A stretch of 64,000 nt of DNA from Planctomycetota bacterium (GTDB lineage Bacteria > Planctomycetota > Phycisphaerae > Phycisphaerales > UBA1924): positions 1,286,796 to 1,350,795 of the forward strand of contig CP053450.1 in assembly GCA_013285505.1 (NCBI GenBank), in the 5' to 3' direction. Below the pieces are notes generated by a model. That model was given only the letters and a program-made list of their open reading frames with translations, did no database searches and had not been told where the DNA came from. The translations under genes were made by a program, and so were the position numbers. Shown piece by piece: positions 1 through 8,608 of the stretch (position 1 is the first letter of the stretch; each line of letters starts with the position of its first letter).

Positions 1-1929
1 GAGGAAGGCGATGACGTCGCGGGAGTCGGCGGTGTTGTCGTGGTTGAAGTCGGCGGGGCAGGGGCAGTCGGAGATGTCGAGGATGACCAGGCCATCGACC
101 GGGGTGCCAAAGTACGCGGTGTTGTCACTGACTTCAATGTCCCAAGCGCCAAGTGACGTGTTGAACCAGCCGTTTGCGGACGTCACCAACTCTGGGTTGC
201 TGGGATCTTCAAGATCGATGAGCCAGGCGTTGCCGTACCGTTCGAGCGATGCGATGGCGCGTCTGCCGACAATCTCGATGGACACAGGTTGGTTTCCCGG
301 TTCGATTTCAATCTGACCAATCTGGAGGGGGTTGGTTGGCTCGGAAATGTCAATGACCACGATTCCATCATCCGTCGCGAGGCACGCTATACCGCGGATT
401 GGATCCACGGCGATGGCGGACCGCGATCCATCGAGGATCGCGAGAGGCTCGGCGGCGGGATGGGCGAGGTCGAAGATGTAGAGTCTTGAAGTCGTTGAAA
501 CGTACGCGTATCCGGCAGCGAGACGGACTTCGTTGTGGTATCGCGAACCACCGCCGCCGACGGTGTGGGCTGCCAAGACAAGCGGTGAAGTTGGTTCACT
601 GATATCGACAAAGCGGACTACGGTTGAGAGTACGGCGGCCGTATTGCCCGCAACGGCGATGCGCTGTCCTTGAAGAGTGTTGGGTTCATTGACGATCGCG
701 GGGATTGTGGGATTGGAAACATCGATGACTCGCAGGCCGCTCGCATCATCCATCACATAGAGGTAATCGTCCTGGATCACGATGTCGTGCGTGAAGCCGC
801 CTGTGTCGATTGACGTGATACGGATAGGGGTGGCGGAGTCGCTCACATCGATGACGTGCATGCCGTATTCGTACTCCGCGGAGTAGGCATAGGCATCTTG
901 AATAGCCAGCCCTTCGACAACGCCTTGCGCGGAGAGCCTACCAAGAACACCGGATGGACGGATGTCGTGAATAGCAACGGAGACGAGGGTGTTGTCGAGC
1001 ACCACAAGGGCGAGCGAGCCAAGAGTTGCCACCTGTCGGCCGGGGGCGAGCCCAGCACCTAGATAGGTCGGGTTGTCGGGGTCTGTCAAGTCGTAAACGG
1101 CGCGCAATCCGTCCATAAATAGACGGTCTTCACTCAACGTCAGGTCTGTGGATGGTCGAAACGGCAGATCAAAAGTCTCGACGATCTGAGGCTGTGCGGG
1201 GTTGGTGAGGTCGAGAACAGTGAGGAAGGCATAGCTGTGCGTGAGGTAACCGCGTTCGCCGTTCACGGCGATGCCGAGGGTGGAGTTGATCTCAAGCGTT
1301 GAGATCAACCGAGGGTTCGCAGGTTCTGAGGCGTCGACGACCTGAAGGCCCAGAGCGCCGTCTACAACGTAGACTACACTGTCTGAGACGCCCAAGTGGA
1401 TCGCGTCTCCCGGCGTCGTGAGGGTACCAACGACTGCGGGGTCAGCCGGGTTGGAGACATCGACGATCGTGAGGCCGACGATATCCGCGATATACACCAG
1501 TCCGTCGATCTCGACAAGGTCGACTGCGGTGCCTGGCGTGGTGACTGCTCCGACAATTGCGGGCGAGGCCGGCTCAGAGACATCGATGACCTGCAGTCCG
1601 CCGATCGTGTCGGCGACCAGCGCGACCGCGTCAGCAATGACAACGCGTTTGGCGTCGCCGGGGGTGTCGACTTCGCTAACAAATCGGATGTCGGTCGGTT
1701 CGGAGACATCGAGGATGACCAAGCCCCGCGGTCCGTCGGCAATGAAGGCAAGGTCGCCGAGGAGAACGACACCATTGGCTTCGGCCAGCTCTTGGTAGCG
1801 ATCGAGCACATCCCGTGCGGCACACTGCCAGCCGGTGGACTGTGCACATGCACTCAGTGGGAGGAAGCTCATGGCGATGCAGATGGCTGCGAGAATCATC
1901 GTGCGCGTTACAAAGCCATTCTTGTGCAA
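1..1929 (-). CDS. Secreted LVIVD-repeat protein with C-terminal dockerin (3' end outside window)
   Basis: The reading frame is open from about 1929 to the window edge. It begins with a signal peptide (basic start, hydrophobic stretch, then LSACAQ). The body is a long series of repeats of the form GLVILDVSEP / LQVIDVSEPA / LTIVDVSNPA, about 40-45 residues apart, which is the LVIVD repeat seen in surface beta-propeller-like proteins. At the window edge it enters a dockerin repeat (ADFNHDNTADSRDVIAFL), so only the last part of the dockerin is missing. I prefer the TTG at 1929 because a GGAG lies 7 bases upstream and it gives a charged N-region; the ATG at 1899 is the alternative. Probably exported and anchored through the dockerin. 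The ligand or role is unknown. Confidence 0.8.
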   Translation of the reverse strand, partial: MHKNGFVTRTMILAAICIAMSFLPLSACAQSTGWQCAARDVLDRYQELAEANGVVLLGDLAFIADGPRGLVILDVSEPTDIRFVSEVDTPGDAKRVVIADAVALVADTIGGLQVIDVSEPASPAIVGAVTTPGTAVDLVEIDGLVYIADIVGLTIVDVSNPADPAVVGTLTTPGDAIHLGVSDSVVYVVDGALGLQVVDASEPANPRLISTLEINSTLGIAVNGERGYLTHSYAFLTVLDLTNPAQPQIVETFDLPFRPSTDLTLSEDRLFMDGLRAVYDLTDPDNPTYLGAGLAPGRQVATLGSLALVVLDNTLVSVAIHDIRPSGVLGRLSAQGVVEGLAIQDAYAYSAEYEYGMHVIDVSDSATPIRITSIDTGGFTHDIVIQDDYLYVMDDASGLRVIDVSNPTIPAIVNEPNTLQGQRIAVAGNTAAVLSTVVRFVDISEPTSPLVLAAHTVGGGGSRYHNEVRLAAGYAYVSTTSRLYIFDLAHPAAEPLAILDGSRSAIAVDPIRGIACLATDDGIVVIDISEPTNPLQIGQIEIEPGNQPVSIEIVGRRAIASLERYGNAWLIDLEDPSNPELVTSANGWFNTSLGAWDIEVSDNTAYFGTPVDGLVILDISDCPCPADFNHDNTADSRDVIAFL

Positions 1930-2033
1930 GGGGAGTCTCCGGTCATAAGATCGAGAGATCGAATCCGAATGTACAGCAGATACCAGTGTCGATCAAGACG
2001 AATTCAAGTCATCGTGATTCCCGCTGATGGATT

Positions 2034-3570
2034 CTAGATGGGGTTGTGCCACCGCGCCCCCGTCGCCGCGACGATCTCGTCGGCCCGGGCCGGTCCCCAG
2101 GTGCGCGGCCCGTAGACCTCGATGCCCTCGCGGAGGCGTGGGGAGTCGAGGAAGGGCTGGACCAGGCGCCACCCGCTCTCGACCTCGTCGCGGTGTTTGA
2201 AGAGGGTGCGGTCGCCCTTGATGGCGTCGAGGATGAGGGGGGCGTACGCGTCGATGGACTCGCCGCCGAAGCTCTCGGCGTAGTCGAGGTCGAGGCGGGT
2301 GGTCTCGATCTTGAAGCCGGAGCCGGGGACCTTGCCGGCGACGCGGAGGCTGACGCCCTCGGTGGGGGCGATGCTGATGACCAGGCGGTTGGCCGGCTCG
2401 GCAGGCGGCGTCACGCCGAGGCGTTCGAAGATGTTCATCGGCGGTGAGCGGAACTGGACGACGACCTCGGTCAGCTTGCTGGCCATGCGTTTGCCGGAAC
2501 GCAGGAAAAAGGGCACGCCCGCCCAACGCCAGTTGTCGAAGCCGACGCGGATCGCGGCGAAGGTCTCGGTGCGGCGGTCGGGGTTCACGCCCTTTTCGTC
2601 GGTGTAGGCCGGGCCGTCGGGGCCGGGCGCCGTAGCGGCCGAGGGCTCCGGCTTGCCAGACCTCGTCCTCGGAGGAGGCGATGTGGGCACTGGAGAGGAT
2701 CTTGATCTTTTCGCGGGCGATGGCGTCGCCGGCGTACTGCGATGGGGGCTCCATCGCGACCAGCGCGAGGACCTGGAGCAGGTGGCTCTGGATCATGTCG
2801 CGGATTGCGCCCGCGCCGTCGTAGAAGGAGCCGGCGCGGGAGCCGACGCCGAGAGTCTCGGCGGCCGTGACCTGCACGTGGTCCACGTGCGTGCGGTTCC
2901 AGAGCGGCTCGAAGATCGCGTTGGCCAGACGGAGGACGAGGATGTTCTGGACGAGCTCCTTGCCTAGGTAGTGGTCGATGCGGAAGGTGGCCTCCTCCTC
3001 GAACACGCGCCCGAGGGCCTGGTTGAGCGACTTGGCGGTGCGGAGGTCGGTGCCGAAGGGCTTCTCGACGATGATCCGCTGCCAGGGCATGGCGCGGGGG
3101 TCGATCGCGCACCAGCGCTTGCCCTCGCTGACCAGCCCCGCGGCACCGATGTTGTCGATGATCGGCTCGTAGAGGTTGGGCGAGACCGAGAGGTAGAAGA
3201 GCAGGTTGGGCGTCTCCCCCGAGCGGAGGATGTTGTGCTCGGCACCGAGACGGGCGATCGAGTCGCGGATGCCGGCGAAGTCTTCGGGCTTCACCGCGTC
3301 GGCGGCGTGGTAGTGGAGGCGCTTGGCGAAGGCGTCGAACGCGGCCTCGTCGAAGGCGTGAGAGAGCTCGCGGGTGGACTCCCGCATCTTGTCGCGGAAG
3401 GCGTCATCGGACATCTCGGTGCGGGAAACGCCCATGACGGCGAGCCCCTCGGGGAGCTGACCGAGGCGGTCGAGCTCGTAGAGCCCGGGGATGAGCTTGC
3501 GGGCGGTCAGGTCGCCTGAGGCGCCGAAGATGACGACGAGGCAGGGTTCGGTGCTGGGGGCGATGGGCAT
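2034..3570 (-). CDS. zwf: Glucose-6-phosphate 1-dehydrogenase (one frame break)
   Basis: Oxidises glucose 6-phosphate to 6-phosphogluconolactone with NADP, the first step of the oxidative pentose phosphate pathway, in the cytoplasm. The N-terminal nucleotide-binding motif GASGDLTARK and the active-site motif RIDHYLGKE are present, and the C-terminal half contains the usual FFLRSGKRM, PPMNIFERLG and AYAPLILDAIKGD blocks. The frame changes once near 2630, in a GGCGCCCGGCCCC context; both halves align end to end as a normal protein of about 510 residues. Start chosen at the ATG giving MPIAPSTEP just before the Rossmann motif; a longer in-frame extension looks non-coding. Divergent from thiE, 112 bases apart. 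Confidence 0.93.
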
Positions 3571-3682
3571 GGGGGGAGTATCGGCCAGATGGGAGGGGGA
3601 GACTGAGGAAGGTGAGGGAGCGGATGCGAGCCCGGCCGAGCCGGTGGCATCCACGGGCCGCGGGGCGCACTATCGTGCCGGG

Positions 3683-4792
3683 ATGTCCTCGATTGCGCGC
3701 CTGATTGATGCCAACGCCAACCGTGCCCGGGAGGGGCTGCGGGTGGTGGAGGATGTGGCGAGGTTTGTGTTGGGCGATGCCACGGCGTGCGCGGAGCTGA
3801 AGGCGATCCGGCACGGGCTGGGCGAGGCGATCAGAGCCCTGCCGGTGGACCGGGGCGTGCTGCTGGCGTGGCGGGACACGGCGGGGGATGTGGGGACCGG
3901 GGCGACGACGGCGGGCGAGGCGTCGCGGGCGGACTTGCCGGCGATCGTCGCGGCCGCGGCCGGGCGGCTGGCCGAGGCGCTGCGGGCGATCGAGGAAGGC
4001 GCCCAAGGCGCTCAACGCCGGCGGCGTGGCGGGCGACGTGGAGCGGCTGCGGTACCGGGCGTACGACGCGTGCGGCGGCGTAGAGCGGGCACTCGGGACG
4101 GGACGGGCGGTGCAGTGGCGGCTGTGTGTGCTGATCACCGAGGCGTTGTGCGCACCACCCGTGGGAGCGCGTGGCGGAGCTGGCGGTGGAGGGTGGGGCG
4201 GACTGTCTGCAGCTGCGGGAGAAGGGGTTGGAGACGGGGGATTTGGTGGCGAGGGCGCGCACTCGTGGAGATCGTGAGGGGGAGAGGGGCAGGCTGCACC
4301 GGCTGGAAGCCGGTGCCACGGGAGGGGGCGGAGGACACGGGCTGGAAGCCGGTGCCACTGGTTGTGGTGAACGACCGGGTGGATGTCGCGCTTGCGGCCG
4401 GGGCGGATGGGGTGCACGTGGGGCAGGGCGACATGTCGGTGCGCGAGGTGCGGCAGATCGCGGGGAACTCGCTCCTGGTGGGCGTGAGCACGGGGAACGT
4501 CGAGCAGGCACGGGCTGCGGCGGCGGCGGGCGCCGACTACTGCGGCGTGGGGCCGATGTTCGCGAGCACGACCAAGCCGAAGGCTGTCGCGGGAGTCGGG
4601 TATCTGCGCGAGTATCTGGCGGACGCGGCGTGCGCGCGGGTGCCGCATCTGGCGATCGGGGGGATCGGTGGTGCGAATCTGGGCGAGCTGGTGGGGGCGG
4701 GTTGTCGGGGGATCGCGGTGAGCTCGGCGGTGTGCGGGGCGGAGGAGCCGGCGGCGGTGTGCGGGGAATTGCGCACGTTGCTTGCAAGCTAA
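3683..4792 (+). CDS. thiE: ThiD2-ThiE fusion, thiamine-phosphate synthase (three frame breaks)
   Basis: Joins HMP-PP and thiazole phosphate to thiamine phosphate. The N-terminal region (LIDANANRAREGLRVVED) is the ThiD2 domain found fused to ThiE in cyanobacteria and planctomycetes. The C-terminal part is ThiE: GGADCLQLREK, VVNDRVDVALAAGADGVHVG, GVGPMFASTTKP and GIGGANLGELV. The frame changes near 4005 (an extra C in GGCGCCCAAG), near 4155 and near 4255. Between the LQLREK region and the VVNDRVD strand lies an unusual peptide containing GWKPVP twice, encoded by two palindromic repeats (4297-4354). No TPP riboswitch was recognised upstream. Confidence 0.88.
   Translation: MSSIARLIDANANRAREGLRVVEDVARFVLGDATACAELKAIRHGLGEAIRALPVDRGVLLAWRDTAGDVGTGATTAGEASRADLPAIVAAAAGRLAEALRAIEEGAQGAQRRRRGGRRGAAAVPGVRRVRRRRAGTRDGTGGAVAAVCADHRGVVRTTRGSAWRSWRWRVGRTVCSCGRRGWRRGIWWRGRALVEIVRGRGAGCTGWKPVPREGAEDTGWKPVPLVVVNDRVDVALAAGADGVHVGQGDMSVREVRQIAGNSLLVGVSTGNVEQARAAAAAGADYCGVGPMFASTTKPKAVAGVGYLREYLADAACARVPHLAIGGIGGANLGELVGAGCRGIAVSSAVCGAEEPAAVCGELRTLLAS
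4297..4354. repeat. Two REP-like palindromes inside thiE
   Basis: Copy 1 (4297-4315) is a perfect hairpin, CACCGGCT-GGA-AGCCGGTG. Copy 2 (4336-4354) is CACGGGCT-GGA-AGCCGGTG. Both are followed by CCAC. Read in frame they encode TGWKPVP twice. The GGCTGGAA core recurs in the hemW repeat at 10270-10368. Confidence 0.8.
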
Positions 4793-4896
4793 GAAGCGGG
4801 TACGTTGACGGGTGCGCGCGCGGGGGCTGATGTGTTACGCTCCGCGGGCTGACGGTCCTGCGGACCGGGCTTGGTACACGGCGATCTCTGGGGAAC

Positions 4897-5683
4897 ATGG
4901 CGATGCTGGGCAGACTGTTTCGACGGCGGAAGCGCGGGGGCGACGGGCCGGGGCCGCAGATCTGTATGGTGGCGATGCGGACGGTCGAGGGGCTGTCGCA
5001 GGAGTCGATCCTGCGTGCGGCCCGCGAGGTGTTTCCGGATGTTCCGGTCGAGAAAGCCGAGGGTGAACACCCTGTGCTGAGCTTTGTGAGCGGCGGTGTC
5101 CCGGTGATGGTCGTGCCGCTCCCGTTCCCGATTCCCAAGCCGGATATCGATGAGGCGGTGCTGCGGTCGTGGATGTGGCCGGATGCCCGGGAGGCGATGC
5201 GCGCAGCAGCGCACGTGCTGGTGACAGCGCTCGGGGGAGTCGCCGCTGGAGGCGGTGATGGCGGCGACCCGGATCGCGGCGGCGGTCTGCCGCGCCGGCG
5301 AGGCGGTGGGGGTGTATTGGGGGAACGGCGGGCATCTGCACGAGCCGGACACGTTTGTGCAGGACTCGCTGGCGGATGTGCCGCCCGTGCACCTGTGGGT
5401 GGGGCTGGTAATCTCGGGGGAGACCGAGGACGGCCCCTACTCGATGTCGTCGTGCGGGATGGTGCATCTGGGTTTCGCCGAGTTGGAGGTGATCGACTCG
5501 ACGACCGAGCCGGCGGATCTGGCGGATATCGGCTACTCGCTCGTGATGTATCTGGTCGAGAACGGCCCAGTGGTGGGGGATGGCCACACGTTCGGCCCGA
5601 CGGCCGAGACCAAGTGGCGGGTTGAGCACACCAAGTCGAAGTTCCGCAAGGGCGAGTGGGTGTTGCGGCTTCAGCTGCCGTGA
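4897..5683 (+). CDS. DUF4261-like protein of unknown function (one frame break)
   Basis: About 262 residues once joined across a frame change near 5237 (in CTCGGGGGAGTC). The N-terminus is short and basic (MLGRLFRRRKRGG) and not a clear signal peptide, so the protein is probably cytoplasmic. The C-terminal half (HLWVGLVISGE, GMVHLGFAELEVIDST, YLVENGPVVGDGHTFG) resembles the DUF4261 domain. No catalytic motif was recognised. It lies between thiE and a methylisocitrate lyase-like gene, which gives no functional hint. An in-frame ATG at 4903 is an alternative start. Confidence 0.65.
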
Positions 5684-5740
5684 GGTTGGCTCGGCGGGCA
5701 CGGATCGGACGGGGCGGATGCGTGCACCTAAACTGCGTGC

Positions 5741-6649
5741 ATGACCACACCCCACCCCGGCGCTCGTCTCCGCTCGCTCATGGATGCTTCGGTCGTCGCG
5801 GCCCCCGGCGCGTTTAACGCGCTGGTGGCGCGGGCGGTGGCGCAGGCGGGGTTTGACGCGGCGTATGTGTCGGGCGGGGCGACGAGCGTGGCGGCCGGCG
5901 TGCCGGATGTGGGGCTGCTGACGCTCGAGCACTTCTGCCGCGTGATCCGCGAGGTGGCCGACGGGTCGGGCCTGCCGGTGCTGGCGGACGCCGACACTGG
6001 GTTTGGTGAGGCGGAGATGACGCGGCGGACGGTGATTGAGTATCACCGGGCGGGGGCCGCGGGGCTGCATCTGGAGGATCAGGTCTTCCCGAAGCGGTGC
6101 GGGCATCTGGACGGCAAGACGCTGGTGCCGAGCGAGCACATGTGCGAGAAGGTCGAGTGGGCGGCCAAGGCGTCGCGGGACTGCTCGGGCGGGGCGTTCG
6201 TGGTCTGCGCGCGCACCGATGCGCGGGGTGTGGACGGGATGGACGCCGCGGTCGAGCGGGCAAAGGCGTATGTCGGGGCGGGGGCGGACATGATTTTCCC
6301 TGAGGGGCTCAAGACCGAGGCGGAGTTTGCGGAGTTCGCGGAGGCGTTGAGAAGCGACAGCGCGACCAAGCGACAGAGCGACGGGGGGAGGGTGTATCTG
6401 CTGGCGAATATGACGGAGTTCGGCAAGACGCCGCTGATCTCGCTGTCGCGGTTTGGGGAGATGGGGTACGACCTTGTGATCTACCCGGTGTCGATGCTGC
6501 GGGTGGCGATGGGTGCGGTGACGCGGGCGCTGGAGACCTTGAAGGCCGAGGGGACGGTCGAGCCGTTGCTGGGCGGGATGCAGACCCGGGAAGAGCTGTA
6601 CGGGCTCGTGGGGTACACGCCGGGCGAGGCGTGGGAGACGCCGGTGTGA
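5741..6649 (+). CDS. prpB: Isocitrate lyase/PEP mutase family, methylisocitrate lyase-like
   Basis: An intact protein of 302 residues with the family hallmarks: FNALVARAVAQAGFDAAYVSGG, the metal-binding DADTGFG, LHLEDQVFPKRCGH (the KRCGH active-site loop) and CARTDARG. Methylisocitrate lyase cleaves 2-methylisocitrate to pyruvate and succinate. Related members split other 2-hydroxy or carboxy acids, so the exact substrate is not certain without prpC/prpD neighbours, and none are here. A short polar insertion (RSDSATKRQSDGG, about residues 206-218) sits where the family is variable; its DNA is an irregular run of AGCGAC-like units. Confidence 0.82.
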   Translation: MTTPHPGARLRSLMDASVVAAPGAFNALVARAVAQAGFDAAYVSGGATSVAAGVPDVGLLTLEHFCRVIREVADGSGLPVLADADTGFGEAEMTRRTVIEYHRAGAAGLHLEDQVFPKRCGHLDGKTLVPSEHMCEKVEWAAKASRDCSGGAFVVCARTDARGVDGMDAAVERAKAYVGAGADMIFPEGLKTEAEFAEFAEALRSDSATKRQSDGGRVYLLANMTEFGKTPLISLSRFGEMGYDLVIYPVSMLRVAMGAVTRALETLKAEGTVEPLLGGMQTREELYGLVGYTPGEAWETPV

Positions 6650-7468
6650 TAACGAGGGCCCGCAACCAACGAGGCTTCGGCCGGTGGTGGCGGGTGCTGG
6701 TGCTGGGCGCGCCGTGCTGGGCGGGGCGACAACCGTGGGCGGCGCGTGGTGGTCGGCGCGGGCGGCGCAGGGCGGGAGCGTGTGGATCCGCGGCGATTGG
6801 GTGGGCCTGCCGGCGACGGCGAGCGATGACCTGTTCAAGTACATGGTGGTGCGGGCGGGGTCGGGCGCGGCGGACGCGGTGGAGGCGCACGCGGTGAGTC
6901 TCGAGCCCGCGGCGGTGTTTGACGCGTTTGCGGGGAAGGCGACCGAGGCGGCGCCGCTGCCGAGCCTGAACGCGCTGAACGCCTCGGGCCAGACGAGGAC
7001 GGGGGTGTGGAGCGCGGAGGACCGGCGGCAGGTCGAGCTGGCGCGTCCGGCGCGCGGGCGTGATGTGTTCCGCGTCGAGTGGCGGTGCGGCTGGCCGAAG
7101 CGGAGCATGGCGCTGACCGCCCGGGCCGAGCGGCCCGCGGCGTTCCCGAACCCGAACTTTGTCACGATCGGACGGCTGGCGTTCGAGACCGACGGCGTGA
7201 ACGCACGCGTGGCGGCTTGTTAAGCCCAGCGTTGAGCGGCGAGGTGCTGCCGCTGCGGCCGGTGTGGCCGGGGTTTGCGGTCAACTGGGTGGTGTTCGGC
7301 GGCGTATGGGTGGTGGTGCTTGTCGTGCCCCGGTTGGCGTGGCGGGCGGTGCGCGGCGAGCGGCGGCGACGGGCGGGGCGGTGCCCGGCGTGTGGGTATG
7401 AGTTGGAGGGACGGTTGGGGGAGGGGTGTTCTGAGTGTGGATGGGGGCGCGGGGATGCGGTGGTGTGA
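6646..7468 (+). CDS. Membrane protein with C-terminal zinc ribbon, paralog 1 (two frame breaks)
   Basis: The GTG start overlaps the prpB stop (GTGA). Once joined across breaks near 6710 and 7215, the protein has an N-terminal membrane segment, an extracytoplasmic region with the motif CGWPKRSM, a second membrane segment (FAVNWVVFGGVWVVVLVVP) introduced by LRPVWPG, a basic stretch, and a zinc ribbon CPACGYELEG...CSECGWGR. The next gene has the same architecture, and two genes at 15-17 kb share the ribbon. Function unknown; the ribbon probably binds Zn on the cytoplasmic side. Confidence 0.65.
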
Positions 7469-7480
7469 GACGGGCAGACT

Positions 7481-7498
7481 CCCGAGCTTGCGCTCGGG
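7481..7498. repeat. REP-like palindrome CCCGAGC-TTGC-GCTCGGG
   Basis: A perfect 7-bp stem with a TTGC loop, 12 bases after the first zinc-ribbon gene. Related copies lie near 13878, at 25025 and at 34682 (the last in reverse orientation, loop GCAA). It could act as a weak terminator, but there is no T-run. Confidence 0.75.
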
Positions 7499-7552
7499 GC
7501 TCGTCGTGGAGACGTCGCCGGAGTGTGCGGTGTGCCGCCGGGGGAGCGCGAT

Positions 7553-8311
7553 ATGAAATGGCCGGAGCCGGGCGAGGAACGCAGTTGGTGGATTCGGCGG
7601 CTTGGGTTGTGTTTGCTGCTTGGATTTCTGACAAACGGATTGCTGGTCTTGGTGATCGCGGTGGTGTCGCCGGTGATCGCACGAACGTCGGAAGTCGCGC
7701 GATACCTTGGCCCTTCGACGCACCTTGAAGGCGTGGACGTCGTCCGATCATCCGGGCCGGGAATCGAAGAACGAATTCTCATCGTGCGGGGCCCTCCCGA
7801 GCCTCCGGATCCCTCGTCGTTTTGGCGCCAACCAAGGCGCAACGTGGGCTGGCCGCTCGCATACCCGCGCGCTGCAGATTTCGATTCCCGACTGGGTTGG
7901 GGGCTGCTGCCGCGATCTGCAGATCCCGGGTTGCTTGAGGTTGAGACGCCCTATCTGGATCGGGCGTACGGGTGGCCGAATCCGACGATGTGGTGTGAGT
8001 TGCTGAGAGCCCCGCCGGGTGGCACTGTGATGGTCAGCGGCGTGCGCGGTGGGTTTGCGTTCTCGAAGACGGATGGGTCGGTGAGCCTGCCGGAGTTCCG
8101 GTGTGTTCCCTGCCGTCCCGTCTGGCGGGGTGTTGCATTCAACACGGCGTTCTATGCGGTCTTCTGGTGCTTTCCGATCGTGGTGCGGCCGCGGCTTCGA
8201 GCGCAGCGGCGGATTCGAAAGGGGAAGTGCGGGCGGTGCGGGTATGATCTGCGCGGCGACATCGCGGCGGGGTGCCCGGAATGCGGGTGGGGACGGGACG
8301 GACGCGTGTGA
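7553..8311 (+). CDS. Membrane protein with C-terminal zinc ribbon, paralog 2
   Basis: An intact protein of 252 residues. The start at 7553 is preceded by GGGGGAG. TM1 lies around residues 17-40 (LGLCLLLGFLTNGLLVLVIAVV). An external region ends with YGWPNPTMWCEL and CRPVWRG, then comes TM2 (VAFNTAFYAVFWCFPIVV), a basic linker and the ribbon CGRCGYDLRG...CPECGWGR. The order of parts matches the preceding gene, including the GWP motif and the PVWxG motif before TM2, so the two are tandem paralogs. Function unknown. Confidence 0.75.
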   Translation: MKWPEPGEERSWWIRRLGLCLLLGFLTNGLLVLVIAVVSPVIARTSEVARYLGPSTHLEGVDVVRSSGPGIEERILIVRGPPEPPDPSSFWRQPRRNVGWPLAYPRAADFDSRLGWGLLPRSADPGLLEVETPYLDRAYGWPNPTMWCELLRAPPGGTVMVSGVRGGFAFSKTDGSVSLPEFRCVPCRPVWRGVAFNTAFYAVFWCFPIVVRPRLRAQRRIRKGKCGRCGYDLRGDIAAGCPECGWGRDGRV

Positions 8312-8317
8312 GTGACC

Positions 8318-8357
8318 GGCACTGGGCATCCCCGCAAAGCCGGGGCTGACCAGTGGC
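8318..8357. repeat. Palindromic repeat with CACTGG/CCAGTG arms
   Basis: Outer arms CACTGG and CCAGTG enclose an inner CCCCG/CGGGG hairpin. The same CACTGG arm occurs in the palindrome at 8572-8591. It is non-coding and follows the second zinc-ribbon gene. Confidence 0.6.
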
Positions 8358-8368
8358 ACCCGGCGGGT

Positions 8369-8413
8369 GGGTGCCCGGAGTGTGGGTGGGGGCGCGGGGC
8401 CGCGGTATCGTGA
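8369..8413 (+). pseudogene. Fossil 3' end of a zinc-ribbon gene
   Basis: The 45 bases read GCPECGWGRGAAVS and a stop, and the following bases (GAGACAGGAAGACTCCCGA) resemble those after the first zinc-ribbon gene (GAGACGGGCAGACTCCCGA, from about 7466). No coding sequence for the rest of the protein precedes it; a palindromic repeat does. It looks like the remnant of a third tandem copy, or a gene-end duplication. Confidence 0.6.
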
Positions 8414-8447
8414 GACAGGAAGACTCCCGAACTGGTGTGGCCAGTTC

Positions 8448-8527
8448 GTGTGGCATGCCCACGCTTCGTGGGCATGTGCTTGACCTGTTGCACAACTCCA
8501 TGCCCACGAAGCGTGGGCATGCCACAC
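8448..8527. repeat. Paired head-to-head REP-like hairpins (BIME-like)
   Basis: Two 23-base palindromes (8454-8476 and 8499-8521) each form a perfect 10-bp stem, CATGCCCACG with CGTGGGCATG, and are reverse complements of each other. With the flanking GTGTGG/CCACAC they make two 29-base inverted arms around a 22-base spacer. The DNA between 8312 and 8608 holds this, two further palindromes and the fossil gene end; I see no other gene there. Confidence 0.8.
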
Positions 8528-8571
8528 AGTGGTTCCCGGGAGCTGGGCCGTTGTTGAGTAGTACGGGGGGG

Positions 8572-8591
8572 CACTGGGCTAGCGCCCAGTG
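8572..8591. repeat. Palindrome CACTGGGC-TAGC-GCCCAGTG
   Basis: A perfect 8-bp stem with a TAGC loop, just downstream of the minus-strand carbonic anhydrase-like gene (stop at 8609). It may help end that transcript but has no T-run. It shares the CACTGG arm with the repeat at 8318-8357. Confidence 0.7.
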
Positions 8592-8608
8592 GCACCGGGG
8601 AGCATGCG

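Noticed and set aside
1396..2037. 213-residue plus-strand open frame
   Set aside because: Opposite-strand shadow of the LVIVD/dockerin gene, whose own frame gives clear repeats and a dockerin.
2971..3519. 182-residue plus-strand open frame
   Set aside because: Antisense shadow of zwf; Gly/Glu/Val-rich composition typical of reverse reading in high-GC DNA.
3491..3682. N-terminal extension of thiE
   Set aside because: It overlaps the divergent zwf start and has no ThiD2 similarity; the ThiD2 domain begins at MSSIARLID.
4793..4896. TPP riboswitch near thiE
   Set aside because: No CUGAGA/ACCUGA-type conserved core is visible upstream or downstream.
8448..8527. tRNA or structured RNA gene from paired hairpins
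   Set aside because: The hairpins are perfect palindromes without a cloverleaf or T-loop; they fit a REP/BIME-type repeat.
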